This document shows, piece after piece, positions 27,511 to 36,220 of a DNA stretch of 62,818 nucleotides. The stretch's first letter is position 1, and every line of letters begins with the position of its first letter. Source of the DNA: Gemmatimonadaceae bacterium (GTDB lineage: Bacteria > Gemmatimonadota > Gemmatimonadetes > Gemmatimonadales > Gemmatimonadaceae); the NCBI GenBank assembly GCA_947457545.1, contig CANGXD010000007.1, positions 1 to 62,818 on the forward strand, given 5' to 3'. A model generated the notes under the pieces. The model was not told the DNA's origin. It worked only from the letters and a program-made list of their open reading frames with translations, and searched no databases. The position numbers and the translations under genes are program-made.

Positions 27511-28055
27511 TCATGACGCGCGTCGTCATTACGGGATCGGAGAGCGTTGGCAAAACCACGCTCGCCACACAGCTCGCGTCGCGTCACCACACGCTCTGCG
27601 TCCCCGAGTTCGTGAGGGACTACGCCGAACGAAAGCAGGCGCCCATCGACCGCTCGGACCACTGGCCAATTGCACGTGGTCAGGTGGAACAGGAAGCGAT
27701 CTACCTCGCGAAAGCGACGGAACTTGGCCATTCGCTCGTCGTGCAGGATACCGATTTGCTGAGCACGGTCGCTTATTGCTACCACTACACCGGTGGCTGC
27801 GACGCGGGGATCGAGCGGCTGGCGGCGGAGCGATGCGCCGATCATTATCTGTTGCTCGATATCGATGTGCCGTGGGTATTCGATGGCATGCGCGATCGCG
27901 GGGACCGTCGCGCCGAGGTGCACGCGCTGTTCGTGGCGACGCTGGAACGATTTGGCGCCCCCTTTACGCTCATTGGCGGAACGTGGGGAGAGCGCATGGC
28001 GGCTGCGGAGCGTGTAATTGCCGGGCTTCGCGGTGGCACCGATGTACTGCGGTGA
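27507..28055 (+). CDS. NadR-like P-loop kinase, candidate thiamine kinase
   Basis: 182 residues; ATG 27507 overlaps the permease stop, and a second ATG lies two codons later. Walker A is GSESVGKTT (10-18). Further features are VPEFVRDYAERK, a DTDLLSTVAYCYHY segment and DIDVPWVFDGMRDRGDRR, all typical of the ribosylnicotinamide kinase domain of NadR. In PnuC systems the kinase traps the imported nucleoside. Given the thiamine context, the kinase may instead phosphorylate thiamine; Bacteroidetes clusters pair PnuT with thiamine pyrophosphokinase. Specificity is an inference. Confidence 0.75.
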   Translation: MIMTRVVITGSESVGKTTLATQLASRHHTLCVPEFVRDYAERKQAPIDRSDHWPIARGQVEQEAIYLAKATELGHSLVVQDTDLLSTVAYCYHYTGGCDAGIERLAAERCADHYLLLDIDVPWVFDGMRDRGDRRAEVHALFVATLERFGAPFTLIGGTWGERMAAAERVIAGLRGGTDVLR

Positions 28056-28080
28056 GATTGGTCCGGCGGCTTACGGGCGA

Positions 28081-28222
28081 CGGCACTAGCCCTCAGGGGG
28101 AAGGACCTAAGGGTAAAGGATAAAGTACGGTTTGGTTCACCGGGAACTGCGGTTCATGGTCTGTGAACGGCACCGTGCTTTCCCCTTTGCCCTTACGTTC
28201 TTCCTCCTGAGGGCTAGTGCCG
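28081..28222. repeat. 142-bp palindrome, single copy
   Basis: The left arm CGGCACTAGCCCTCAGGGGG (from 28081) pairs with CCTGAGGGCTAGTGCCG ending at 28222. Pairing continues through AAGGG-TAAAGG/CCTTT-CCCTT blocks. The centre holds a smaller foldback GGTTCACCGGGAACTG/CGGTTCATGGTCTGTGAAC. It sits in the 246-bp gap between the kinase and the downstream plus-strand gene, so it may separate two transcription units. The arms do not match the other families, although the outermost GGCAC/GTGCC is shared with the 100-bp tandem units in opposite polarity. Confidence 0.8.
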
Positions 28223-28301
28223 TGGCCGGTAGACGGCCGGGCCTCATGCCGTTTCAGTTTCAGCAGTCCCGGCAGCACCAGCACACCACCAGGAGAAATT
28301 C

Positions 28302-28742
28302 GTGTCCAAGACGCCACAAACGTTCGCCAATCATACGCAGTTCAATCCGCTCTACCATTACGTCACGAGTCCGCTCGCGCTGATCTTTCTCGTGTGGAGC
28401 ATCACGCGCTTCTTCAAGACGCCGGGGTACGACACGGGCTACTTCCTTGTTGGCGCCCTCGCGCTGTTCGCGGTCGTCTCCGTGGCACGCTTGTCACCGC
28501 TGCGTGCGCAGGACCGCCTCATTCGCCTGGAGGAGCAGCTGCGCTATCAGCGCGTGCTGTCGCCGGCGCTCGCCGACAAGGCCGCCGCGACGTTTTCGCC
28601 GCGTCATTACATCGCGCTGCGCTTTGCGAGTGATGCGGAACTCGCCGGCCTCGTCGAAAAAGTCATCGCCAACCCCACCATGAAGGGGCGGGAGATCAAG
28701 CAGCAGATCACGACGTGGCGTCCGGACTACTTCCGCGTCTGA
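28302..28742 (+). CDS. DUF6526-like small membrane protein
   Basis: 146 residues from a GTG at 28302 with AGGAG at 28291-28295, 6 nt upstream. Two hydrophobic helices (about 22-38 and 45-62) follow a TFANHTQFNPLYHYVTSPLA segment. A soluble helical tail has RLEEQLRYQRVL and ends in KQQITTWRPDYFRV. This layout matches what I recall as DUF6526. Function unknown. Its last 16 nt overlap the 3' end of the convergent methyltransferase gene. Confidence 0.7.
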   Translation: MSKTPQTFANHTQFNPLYHYVTSPLALIFLVWSITRFFKTPGYDTGYFLVGALALFAVVSVARLSPLRAQDRLIRLEEQLRYQRVLSPALADKAAATFSPRHYIALRFASDAELAGLVEKVIANPTMKGREIKQQITTWRPDYFRV

Positions 28743-29935
28743 GACTCGCGTAAGGTGTCGGGAACGGTGGCCAGCAGCTCCACGGGCAGGCCACCGTTTG
28801 TCGTTTTGAGTGCCGGCTCTAGACGCAGTCGCAGCTGCCCCGTGAGTGCCTTGTCGGGCGGCACGAGCATCCCTAGGCGCCATTGCCGTCCGCCGGCGCG
28901 CAGCACGTCGCCCATACGCGCGTAGAGCCCGCGCAGGTCGGCCCCTTCGCTGACGCGCAATCCGTACGGCGGATTGGTGAGCAGCACGCCGCGCGGGCCA
29001 ATGGCGGCGAGATCAGTTTCCGACAGCGTCCCCTGCTCGATGACGAGATCATCGAGCACCCCTGCACGTTCCGCGTTGGCACGCGCGGCCTCGATGGCGC
29101 CCCGGTCGCGGTCGCGCAATACAATGGGTACCCCCACCGACGGACGCGCCGCAGCGCGGGCCTCCTCGCGGACGGCGGCGTACACGGCGCGCATGATGGC
29201 GGCGTCGGCCCCGGGCCACTGCTCCATGGCGAACGCGCGTGACACGCCTGGCGCGATGTTCCGTGCACGCAGCGCGGCCTCAATACCGATCGTGCCCGAC
29301 CCGCAGAACGGATCGACCAGCGGCACGTCACCCTGCCACGGCAACGCCGCGATCATTCCCGCCGCCAGCGTTTCGCGCAGTGGCGCCTTGGCGATGGCCT
29401 GACGCCAGCCGCGACGGTGCAACAGTGCGCCCGAGGTATCGGCGCTGATGGTGCACTGATCGTGATCGAACCGCACGACGATGAGCTGCGACGGCGCTCC
29501 GGTGGATTCGTCGTCGTCCTCATCGTCATCACGCGCGCGGGCTGCGACCTGCGAGCCCTTCACCGCGCCCAGAATGCCGCGCCCGACGCGTTCGGCGACG
29601 GCGTCGGAGTGATAGAGGCGCGACTTGCGGCAGGTCACGCGAATGCGCGCGATGCCGCCCTTGGCAACAACGCGTCCCCACGGGACACGCGCGGCGAGCT
29701 TTTCGAGGGTGGCAAAGTCGCGCGCTTCGAAGTGCGCCAGACGCACCACGATGCGGCTCGCACAGCGCGTCCAGCAGTTGAGCAGGAAGAGCTCCCGTCG
29801 GGTGAGCGACAGCTCCACACCGGCGCTGCTCACTCCCGTGGGCACCAGCCCCAACGCCTCGCACTCAGCCACCACCAACGGCGCAAAGCCGGGGGCACAC
29901 ACCGCAAAGACGTCGAGCCGCTCGGGCCACTCCAA
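28727..29935 (-). CDS. THUMP-domain RNA guanine/adenine N-methyltransferase
   Basis: About 402 residues if the TTG at 29935 is used; that codon lies 4 nt after the stop of the GGDEF/EAL gene and puts VFAVCAPGFAPLVVAECEALG at the N-terminus, as in RlmL/Trm14-like enzymes. THUMP-like RNA-binding region about 1-155. Rossmann methyltransferase with VDPFCGSGTIGIEAAL (motif I), and LLTNPPYGLRV carrying the NPPY motif of N-methyltransferases acting on exocyclic amines. Expected target: 23S rRNA guanosine or a tRNA position. The acidic stretch DDDEDDDES near 170 is an insertion. The start codon is uncertain. Confidence 0.8.
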   Translation of the reverse strand: MEWPERLDVFAVCAPGFAPLVVAECEALGLVPTGVSSAGVELSLTRRELFLLNCWTRCASRIVVRLAHFEARDFATLEKLAARVPWGRVVAKGGIARIRVTCRKSRLYHSDAVAERVGRGILGAVKGSQVAARARDDDEDDDESTGAPSQLIVVRFDHDQCTISADTSGALLHRRGWRQAIAKAPLRETLAAGMIAALPWQGDVPLVDPFCGSGTIGIEAALRARNIAPGVSRAFAMEQWPGADAAIMRAVYAAVREEARAAARPSVGVPIVLRDRDRGAIEAARANAERAGVLDDLVIEQGTLSETDLAAIGPRGVLLTNPPYGLRVSEGADLRGLYARMGDVLRAGGRQWRLGMLVPPDKALTGQLRLRLEPALKTTNGGLPVELLATVPDTLRESQTRK

Positions 29936-29939
29936 CGGA

Positions 29940-32807
29940 TTAGCTGACGCGGACACGCAGATCGCGACGTCGGTCGTTGGAAAGCGGTTCGCGCACACCA
30001 CGGGCGAGGAGCAACTGCCAATACTCCGCAGCATCGAGCGGCGGCGCGAACAGGTACCCCTGTCCGAGCTCGCAGCCCAGAGCGAGCAACGTCCCGCGTT
30101 GCGCCTCCGTCTCGATGCCTTCGGCTACGGTTCGCATCCGCAGCGTTTCCCCGAGTGCCACAATCGCCTGCGCCAACACCGGTCCTTCGCCTCCCTTATC
30201 GATGACATCTACGAACGCCTTGTCGATCTTCAGGATGTCGATCGGATAGCGCTGCAGGTAGCTCAGGGAAGAATAACCGGTTCCGAAGTCATCAATAGCC
30301 AGCGACACGCCGAGATCCTTGAGCGCCTTGAGGCGCTGCATGGAGAGCTCGGTGTTGTGCATGAGCATGCTCTCGGTGATCTCGAGGACCAACTGCGTGG
30401 CGTCGAGCCCCGATTCCTCGAGCGCAAGACGTACATCGTCGACCACGCCGGCGTCCTGCAACTGCCGGCCGGAGAGGTTGACTGTAATGCGGCAGGGCAA
30501 GCCGCGGTCGCGGGTCCAGCGCTGGGCCTCGCGGCAGGCACGGCGCAGCACCCATCGACCAATCGGCACGATGAGTCCCGTTTCTTCGGCGATGGGGATG
30601 AACACCCCGGGAGGCACGGTCCCGCGCTCCCGACACATCCAGCGCACGAGCCCTTCCGCGCCAATCACGTCGCCGGTGGTCAGCTCCACGATGGGCTGAT
30701 ATTGCAGGAAGAACTCTTCGTGCTCGATGGCGCGGCGCAGGTCGGCTTCCACCACCAGCCGCTCGAGCGCGGCCGCATGCATCTGCTGTTCGAAGAGGAC
30801 GTGCTGCCCTTTGCCTCGCGTCTTGGCCACATACATGGCCACGTCGGCGTTCCGCACCAGTTCATCGGAGCCTTCACCGCTCGACGAGCGCGCCACACCA
30901 ATGGATGCGTTCACGAACACTTCCTTGCCACCCAACATGAACGGCCGCGAGAGCGCCGCACCAATGCGCGTGGCCACCACGAGCACTTCGTCCACCGATT
31001 CGGCGTCTTCGACGAGCACGGCGAATTCGTCGCCGCCGAGTCGCGCGATGAGGTCGCTGGCGCGCACACACGACGCGAGGCGACGTGCGGCTTCGACGAG
31101 CAGACGATCGCCGGCGGCGTGCCCGAGCGAATCGTTGACCGTCTTGAAGTTGTCGAGATCGAGAAAGAGGACGGTGACCGGATGCGAATGCCGCGACTGC
31201 CGCGCCAGAGCATGCCCCACCTGATACAGGAAGAGCGAGCGGTTGGCGAGATCGGTGAGCGGATCGTGAAACGCCTGGTGCATGTACTGCTGCTTGATGA
31301 TGCTCTGCTCGGTCACGTCGCGCGTATTGAGCACGAGGCCACCGATGACGGGCTCGCGCAACAGATTGGTGCCGACGTTGTCGACGGTCATCCAGCCGCC
31401 GGCGGCGTTGCGCAGGCGCCATTCGCACTTGAGGACGCCGGGCGATGAATGGCCGCTGCGCATGATGGTCTGCGACAATTCATCGAGAAACCGCGTGCAG
31501 GCGCTCACGTCATCCTCGTGCATGAGCGTGAGCAGATTCACCCCCACGAGTCGCGCAGGATCGTGCCCGAAGACCGTCGCCATGGACGGGCTGGCGTAGC
31601 GAATGGTGCCATCGGGGTCGACGATCATGATGACGTCGCTCGAATGCTGCACCAGGGCGCGGAAGCGGGCTTCGTTTTCGCGCGCCGTCGACTCGGCGAG
31701 CGCATTGACCGCTTCGCGCGTCGACACGAACTGCCGTGCGAAAGCCAACAGGGTGAGCGCCACGGCGCCCAGCACGAGTCCGGTCAGCGGCTGGGCGCGC
31801 TGCTCGAAACCGACTTTGATGAGCAGCGCGAAGCCGGGAAGCGCCGCGGCATAGGGGAGCATGCTCGACGACAGCTGCCGCCGTTCGCGCGGGCGGCGTG
31901 CGCTCCGCTGCATGACCGACACGCTGCTCAGCCACGCGGCCGCGGTGACGAGCGCCGTAGACAGCGGGCTGACGATGTGCATGACATCGGGACGCAGCGT
32001 ACCGTTGAGCATCTGCACCACGGCCGCCGTATGCCCCAGGAAGTTCACCAACAGCGCGGCGCCAATGATGACCAGCGTGTTGGCGCGGTGCTGCAGCGCG
32101 GTGCGTCGCCAGATGATCGATGCGGTAAGCACGAGCACGAGATCGAGCACGGCTTGCACATGCAGCAGCACGAACCAGATCTGCTCGCTGCCCCCGGTGA
32201 TGGCGGGACTCGTCTGGTAGTTGTACCACCCGACCAGCACGCCGCCCACACTCACGGTGGCGAGATCGAGATACAGTTTGAGCCGGTCGACCGGTGACCG
32301 GGGGGCGCTGGGGAGTTGCAGCAGCGCGCAGAACATGACCAGCGGCGCCGAGAGCGCGGCACCTGCCCAGCAGGCGAGTTGTAACCAGGGCGCGCCGGGC
32401 GCGGGGGCCAGGCGTGCGAGCTGCTCGGAGGGGACCAGCACGGCCGCGAGCATCATGAGCCGCCAGAAGCGGCGGGAGCCGTGATCGAGCGTGAGATCAC
32501 GGCTGGCGCGCCAGGTCATCCCCGCGGCGAACATGGCCACGAGCATCGGCAACACGAGTTGCAGCAGCAGCCCGTCGAGGCGACGGGAGTCGGCCCGGGT
32601 AAACCACACCGAGAGGGCCGCCGCGTACGCGACCACCGCAAGCCCCATGGCGCGATCCCAACGCGTTTCCAAGGGCCGTTCAACCGCCGACGCCAACGGT
32701 TCGATGGCCGGCATGCCCGTGGGAGAGGTCCCACCGGTGATGCGGCGATCGAACGGGGTTTTCCGTCTATCGATTCGGCGGCGGTCGACGCCGTCGGGTG
32801 CGGTCAT
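29940..32807 (-). CDS. Membrane PAS-GGDEF-EAL cyclic-di-GMP enzyme
   Basis: 955 residues from ATG 32807 (a GTG at 32855 is in frame). About eight hydrophobic helices between 50 and 360 form a membrane sensor. PAS about 370-490. GGDEF domain with intact [10 protein letters not shown] near 588, and an EAL domain whose signature is EGLVRW near 715 (Glu kept, Ala replaced by Gly), with [13 protein letters not shown] and AEGIETEAQ. Both synthesis and hydrolysis of c-di-GMP look possible, or one domain may regulate the other. It sits between MsrQ and an RNA methyltransferase in a tight run, suggesting a link between envelope redox state and c-di-GMP. Confidence 0.88.
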   Translation of the reverse strand: MTAPDGVDRRRIDRRKTPFDRRITGGTSPTGMPAIEPLASAVERPLETRWDRAMGLAVVAYAAALSVWFTRADSRRLDGLLLQLVLPMLVAMFAAGMTWRASRDLTLDHGSRRFWRLMMLAAVLVPSEQLARLAPAPGAPWLQLACWAGAALSAPLVMFCALLQLPSAPRSPVDRLKLYLDLATVSVGGVLVGWYNYQTSPAITGGSEQIWFVLLHVQAVLDLVLVLTASIIWRRTALQHRANTLVIIGAALLVNFLGHTAAVVQMLNGTLRPDVMHIVSPLSTALVTAAAWLSSVSVMQRSARRPRERRQLSSSMLPYAAALPGFALLIKVGFEQRAQPLTGLVLGAVALTLLAFARQFVSTREAVNALAESTARENEARFRALVQHSSDVIMIVDPDGTIRYASPSMATVFGHDPARLVGVNLLTLMHEDDVSACTRFLDELSQTIMRSGHSSPGVLKCEWRLRNAAGGWMTVDNVGTNLLREPVIGGLVLNTRDVTEQSIIKQQYMHQAFHDPLTDLANRSLFLYQVGHALARQSRHSHPVTVLFLDLDNFKTVNDSLGHAAGDRLLVEAARRLASCVRASDLIARLGGDEFAVLVEDAESVDEVLVVATRIGAALSRPFMLGGKEVFVNASIGVARSSSGEGSDELVRNADVAMYVAKTRGKGQHVLFEQQMHAAALERLVVEADLRRAIEHEEFFLQYQPIVELTTGDVIGAEGLVRWMCRERGTVPPGVFIPIAEETGLIVPIGRWVLRRACREAQRWTRDRGLPCRITVNLSGRQLQDAGVVDDVRLALEESGLDATQLVLEITESMLMHNTELSMQRLKALKDLGVSLAIDDFGTGYSSLSYLQRYPIDILKIDKAFVDVIDKGGEGPVLAQAIVALGETLRMRTVAEGIETEAQRGTLLALGCELGQGYLFAPPLDAAEYWQLLLARGVREPLSNDRRRDLRVRVS

Positions 32808-32867
32808 GTGCGGGGGAGAAAGCGGGGCCGGGTAGTCCCTTGGAGGACGTCCCACTCCTCCCCACCG

Positions 32868-33500
32868 TCACGCCGATGGCACCGTTACGCTCTTTGTCCG
32901 CGCCGGGGGCCGTCCAACGACGCGGACGGCGAGCAGCACGAGGGCAATGCCCCCGTAAATCATGGGCTCGGTGATGTCTTTCTTGACCGCCCACACGAAG
33001 TGCAGACAGGCCGCGATGACGGAGACGTAGACGAGCGAGTGGAGCCGGTTCCAGCGCGCCCCGCCCAGCCGTTTGATGGCGCCCTTGGTCGAGGTCAGCG
33101 CCAGCGGGACCATGAGCACAAACGCCGTCATCCCCAGCGTGATGTACAGGTGCTTGAGGATGTCCTTGGTGATCTCCTGCCAGTCGAAAAACCAGTCGAG
33201 CACCGTGTACACACTCAGGTGTCCGAACGCCCAGAAAAACGCGGCGAGCCCCAGAAACTTGCGCTGGGCCACGAGCCACCCCCACCCGGTCAACCACATG
33301 AGTGGCGTGACGGCGAGCGATGCGATCAGGAAGCGCAGCGCCCACGCGCCGGTGAGCCGTTCGAGCTTGTCGATGGGGTCGGCCCCGAGCTGATCGAGCA
33401 GCAACTGCGCGATGAGCATGGGAGCCGGGAGCACCACCAGCAGCCACAGCGCCGGCCGGATGAACCGGCGCGTAACGCGTTCGACGGTCGACACCACCAC
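32868..33500 (-). CDS. msrQ: MsrQ, heme-binding membrane partner of MsrP
   Basis: 210 residues from a GTG at 33500, 4 nt after the msrP stop; this gives the usual MsrQ length. Six hydrophobic helices, with His residues in AFGHLSVYT, ILKHLYITLG and RLHSLVYVSVIAACLHF that correspond to heme ligands of the ferric-reductase-like fold. It delivers electrons from the respiratory chain to MsrP for repair of oxidised periplasmic methionines. Its neighbour relation to msrP supports the call strongly. The downstream GGDEF/EAL gene starts 60 bp further on. Confidence 0.9.
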   Translation of the reverse strand: MVVSTVERVTRRFIRPALWLLVVLPAPMLIAQLLLDQLGADPIDKLERLTGAWALRFLIASLAVTPLMWLTGWGWLVAQRKFLGLAAFFWAFGHLSVYTVLDWFFDWQEITKDILKHLYITLGMTAFVLMVPLALTSTKGAIKRLGGARWNRLHSLVYVSVIAACLHFVWAVKKDITEPMIYGGIALVLLAVRVVGRPPARTKSVTVPSA

Positions 33501-33504
33501 CCGC

Positions 33505-34425
33505 TCAGTAATTGCGACGGAGATCCATCCCGCTGTACAACGACGCCACCTGATCGGCGTAGCCGTTGAACATGAGGGTATTCCGCTTGAGGAATTCACC
33601 GATGCGCCGTTCCTTGGCCTGGCTCCAGCGCGGGTGGTCGACGGTGGGGTTCACGTTCGCGTAGAACCCGTATTCGCTGGGGTTCGCGTCGTTCCAGGTG
33701 GTGTTGGGCATCCGGTCGGTGAACCGGATTTTGACGATGCTTTTGACGCCCTTGAAGCCGTATTTCCACGGCGTCACGAGACGCAGCGGCGCGCCATTCT
33801 GATTGGGGAGCACCGACTTGCCGTACATGCCGGTCGCCAGCAGCGCGAGCGGATGCATGGCTTCGTCCATGCGCAGCGCTTCCTTGTAGGGCCACGGCAA
33901 CACCGCGCTGCGCTGGCCGGGCATGCGCTTGGGGTCGAACAGCGTCGTGAATTCGACGAACTTGGCACTCGGCAGCGGCTCGACGCGGTTGATGACGTCG
34001 CGCAGCATGACGCCGCGCCACGGGATCACCATCGACCACGCCTCGACGCAGCGCATGCGGTAGGTGCGGTCCTGCACGGCCAGCTTGCCCACGAGCTCAT
34101 CGTAGGAATAGGGGCGCGGCTTTTTCACGAGCCCTTCGACCTGCACCGTCCACGGGGTGGTGACGAACCCCCGCGCCTGGACTTCGGGCTCTTCCTTGTC
34201 GGTCCCGAACTCGTAGAAGTTGTTGTAGCTGGTAGCGTCTTCTTCGGGGGTCACCTTGTCCTCCTGCGCGCCGCCCGTCCGTGCCATGGCCTCGAGCGCG
34301 GCCGGCGACAGCACCGTGCCGAGCGCGAGCGCGCCGGCGGTGCCCATGAACTGGCGGCGGTTCTGGTACAGCGACTCCGGGGTGATTTCGGAGGACGGGA
34401 TATCGTCGGGGCGGCGAATGAGCAT
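33505..34425 (-). CDS. msrP: MsrP, periplasmic molybdopterin methionine sulfoxide reductase
   Basis: 306 residues from ATG 34425. Tat signal with NRRQFMGTAGALALG (22-36). SYNNFYEFG near 66-74 and the Mo-binding Cys in RMRCVEAW (C126) are diagnostic. Also present are GGAPLRLVTPWKYGFKG near the molybdopterin site and the terminal DLRRNY region. It reduces methionine sulfoxide in oxidised envelope proteins, with electrons from MsrQ. The leader toward repeat copy D is 71 bp, with a possible minus-strand -10 TAGAAT at 34468-34463. Confidence 0.95.
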   Translation of the reverse strand: MLIRRPDDIPSSEITPESLYQNRRQFMGTAGALALGTVLSPAALEAMARTGGAQEDKVTPEEDATSYNNFYEFGTDKEEPEVQARGFVTTPWTVQVEGLVKKPRPYSYDELVGKLAVQDRTYRMRCVEAWSMVIPWRGVMLRDVINRVEPLPSAKFVEFTTLFDPKRMPGQRSAVLPWPYKEALRMDEAMHPLALLATGMYGKSVLPNQNGAPLRLVTPWKYGFKGVKSIVKIRFTDRMPNTTWNDANPSEYGFYANVNPTVDHPRWSQAKERRIGEFLKRNTLMFNGYADQVASLYSGMDLRRNY

Positions 34426-34496
34426 GACAGGACCGGAAACGGAATACTTCGGGGGACCATCTATTCTAGCATTTTGCGGGGCATCCGGTTCCCTTG

Positions 34497-34860
34497 AACG
34501 GCGGTTCGGGAGAACTGCTACTGCGGTTCGGGTTTTTCCTGCCACCGCGGTTGCTGGACTGCACCTGCAGTTCTGGACTGCACCTGCAGTTTGGGAACCC
34601 TGCGGTTCGGGTCGGTATGGAAAACGGCGCCCGGCTTCGCCGGTTCGCCGTTCCTTTGGTGGTTGGAGTAACTGCCACCGCGGTTGCAGTATCCCAACCA
34701 CCAAAAAGTCGCCCTGCCGGCGAAGCCGGAGGGCGACTTTCCCTGTGAACCCAAACCGCCGTGTTCCCTAACTGCAGGGGCAGTCCAGAACTGCAGGTGC
34801 AGTCCAGCAACCGCAGTAGCGGTTCAAACCCGAACCGCAGTGGCAGTCCCACCCTAACCG
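34497..34860. repeat. Large palindromic element, copy D (central type 1)
   Basis: Lies in a 444-bp divergent gap between msrP and the aldo/keto reductase. The left edge shares GAACGGCGGTTCGGGA with copy E. Hairpins: ACGGCG/CGCCGT around a CGGCTTCGCCG core near 34624, and AGTCGCCCTGCCGGC/GCCGGAGGGCGACT near 34706. The core GGTGGTTG...CAACCACC contains GTAACTGCCACCGCGG, matching copy A. The right edge is 9 bp from the reductase ATG, so the promoter of that gene must lie in the element or the gene must be read through it. The remaining 71 bp on the left are the msrP leader. Confidence 0.9.
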
Positions 34861-34869
34861 CTTTAGCAG

Positions 34870-35850
34870 ATGCACTTTACGTCGCTCGGATCGACGGGCC
34901 TCAGCGTTTCCCGTCTGTGCCTCGGCTGCATGAGCTATGGCACCCCGGACTGGCGGCCGTGGGTGCTCGATGAAGAGCAGTCGCGCCCCTTCTTCCGGCG
35001 CGCCATCGAGGCCGGGATCAACTTCTTCGACACGGCGAACATGTATTCGCTGGGGGTCAGCGAAGAGGTGACCGGCCGCGCCCTGCGCGAATTCGGGCGC
35101 CTCGACGAGCTCGTGATCGCCACCAAGGTGTTCTTCCCGGTGGGGACCGGCCCCAACTCACAGGGGCTCTCGCGCAAGCACATCGTGCAGGCGTGCGAGG
35201 CCAGCCTGCGCCGGCTGGGGGTGGAGACGATCGATCTGTATCAGATCCATCGCTTCGATCCGGTGGTCCCCATCGAGGAAACGCTCGCGGCTCTCGACCA
35301 TCTCGTCCACAGCGGGAAGGTGCGCTACATCGGCGCGAGTTCGGGCTTTGCCTGGCAGTTTGCCAAGGCGCTGAGCGCGAGCGAACGCCACGGGTGGGCC
35401 CGGTTCGTCAGCATGCAGAACCATTGCAACCTTCTGTATCGCGAGGAAGAACGGGAGATGATTCCGCTCTGTGAGACGGAGCGCGTGGGCTGCCTGCCCT
35501 GGTCGCCCCTCGCACGCGGCCTCCTCGCGGGCTCGCGCAGTAGCGTCACCGACCGCAACGCGTCCACGCGCGCGGCCACCGACAGCTACGGCCACACGCT
35601 CTACGACGACCAGGTGAACTGGGAGATCGTGGAAGCCGTGCGCACGATTGCCGGTCAGCGCGGCGTCCCCATGGCGCAGATCGCGCTGGCGTGGCTGCTC
35701 AGCAAACCGGCTGTCGCGGCGCCCATCGTTGGCGCCACGAAACTCGAGCAGCTCGACGATGCACTCGGCGCCGTCGACCTGGTGTTGTCGGCTGATGAAG
35801 TCGCGATGCTCGAGGCACCATATCGTCCGCAGCCGGTTCGGGGCATCTGA
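34870..35850 (+). CDS. Aldo/keto reductase
   Basis: 326 residues; the ATG at 34870 begins MHFTSLGSTGLSVSRLCLG, the standard AKR N-terminus. The catalytic tetrad is complete: D54 and Y59 in FFDTANMYS, K86 in VIATKVF and H127 in LYQIHRFD. The C-terminal NADPH-binding part includes PIVGATKLEQLDDA. The best family fit is the AKR11/YajO-like group (potassium-channel beta-like reductases). It reduces aldehydes or ketones in the cytoplasm; the natural substrate is not known. The gene is alone between two copies (D and E) of the same palindromic element, an odd setting discussed separately. Confidence 0.9.
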   Translation: MHFTSLGSTGLSVSRLCLGCMSYGTPDWRPWVLDEEQSRPFFRRAIEAGINFFDTANMYSLGVSEEVTGRALREFGRLDELVIATKVFFPVGTGPNSQGLSRKHIVQACEASLRRLGVETIDLYQIHRFDPVVPIEETLAALDHLVHSGKVRYIGASSGFAWQFAKALSASERHGWARFVSMQNHCNLLYREEEREMIPLCETERVGCLPWSPLARGLLAGSRSSVTDRNASTRAATDSYGHTLYDDQVNWEIVEAVRTIAGQRGVPMAQIALAWLLSKPAVAAPIVGATKLEQLDDALGAVDLVLSADEVAMLEAPYRPQPVRGI

Positions 35851-35851
35851 A

Positions 35852-36220
35852 CGGCGGTTCGGGAACGCAACTGCGGTTCGGGTTCTTCCTGCTACTGCGG
35901 TTGCTGGACTGCCACTGCGGTTCTGGACTGCCCCTGCAGTTTGGGAACACGGCGGTTCGGGTCGGTAGGGTAGACGACGCCCCGGCTTCGCCGTTGCGCC
36001 GTCCTTTTGGTGGTTGAACCTTTGCCGCCGCAGTACTCGAGGGGCTCCGCCCAAAAAGTCCAACCACCAAAGAGACGGCGAGCCGGCGAAGCCGGGGCGC
36101 CGTCTTCCATACCGACCCGAACCGCAGTGTTCCTCAACTGCAGGGGCAGTCCAGAACCGCAGGGGCAGTCCAGAAACTGCAGTAGCAGGAAAACCCGAAC
36201 CGCAGTTGCAGTAAACCGCC
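35852..36220. repeat. Large palindromic element, copy E (central type 2)
   Basis: Fills the whole interval between the stops of the aldo/keto reductase (35850) and the ABC permease (36221). The two arms pair over more than 100 bp, with repeated modules TGGACTGCCACTGCGGTT at about 20-bp period. Hairpins: GACGACGCCCCGGC/GCCGTTGCGCCGTC near 35966, followed by CTTTTGG, and GACGGCGAGCCGGC/GCCGGGGCGCCGTC near 36074. The core has ACTCGAGGGGC and CGCCCAAAAAGTC, close to copy C. It serves both convergent genes as a terminator. Confidence 0.92.

Noticed and set aside
32481-33569. Long open plus-strand frame across MsrQ and the GGDEF/EAL N-terminus
   Set aside because: It is the high-GC shadow of two well-supported minus-strand genes; its composition is Arg/His-rich with no recognisable domain.
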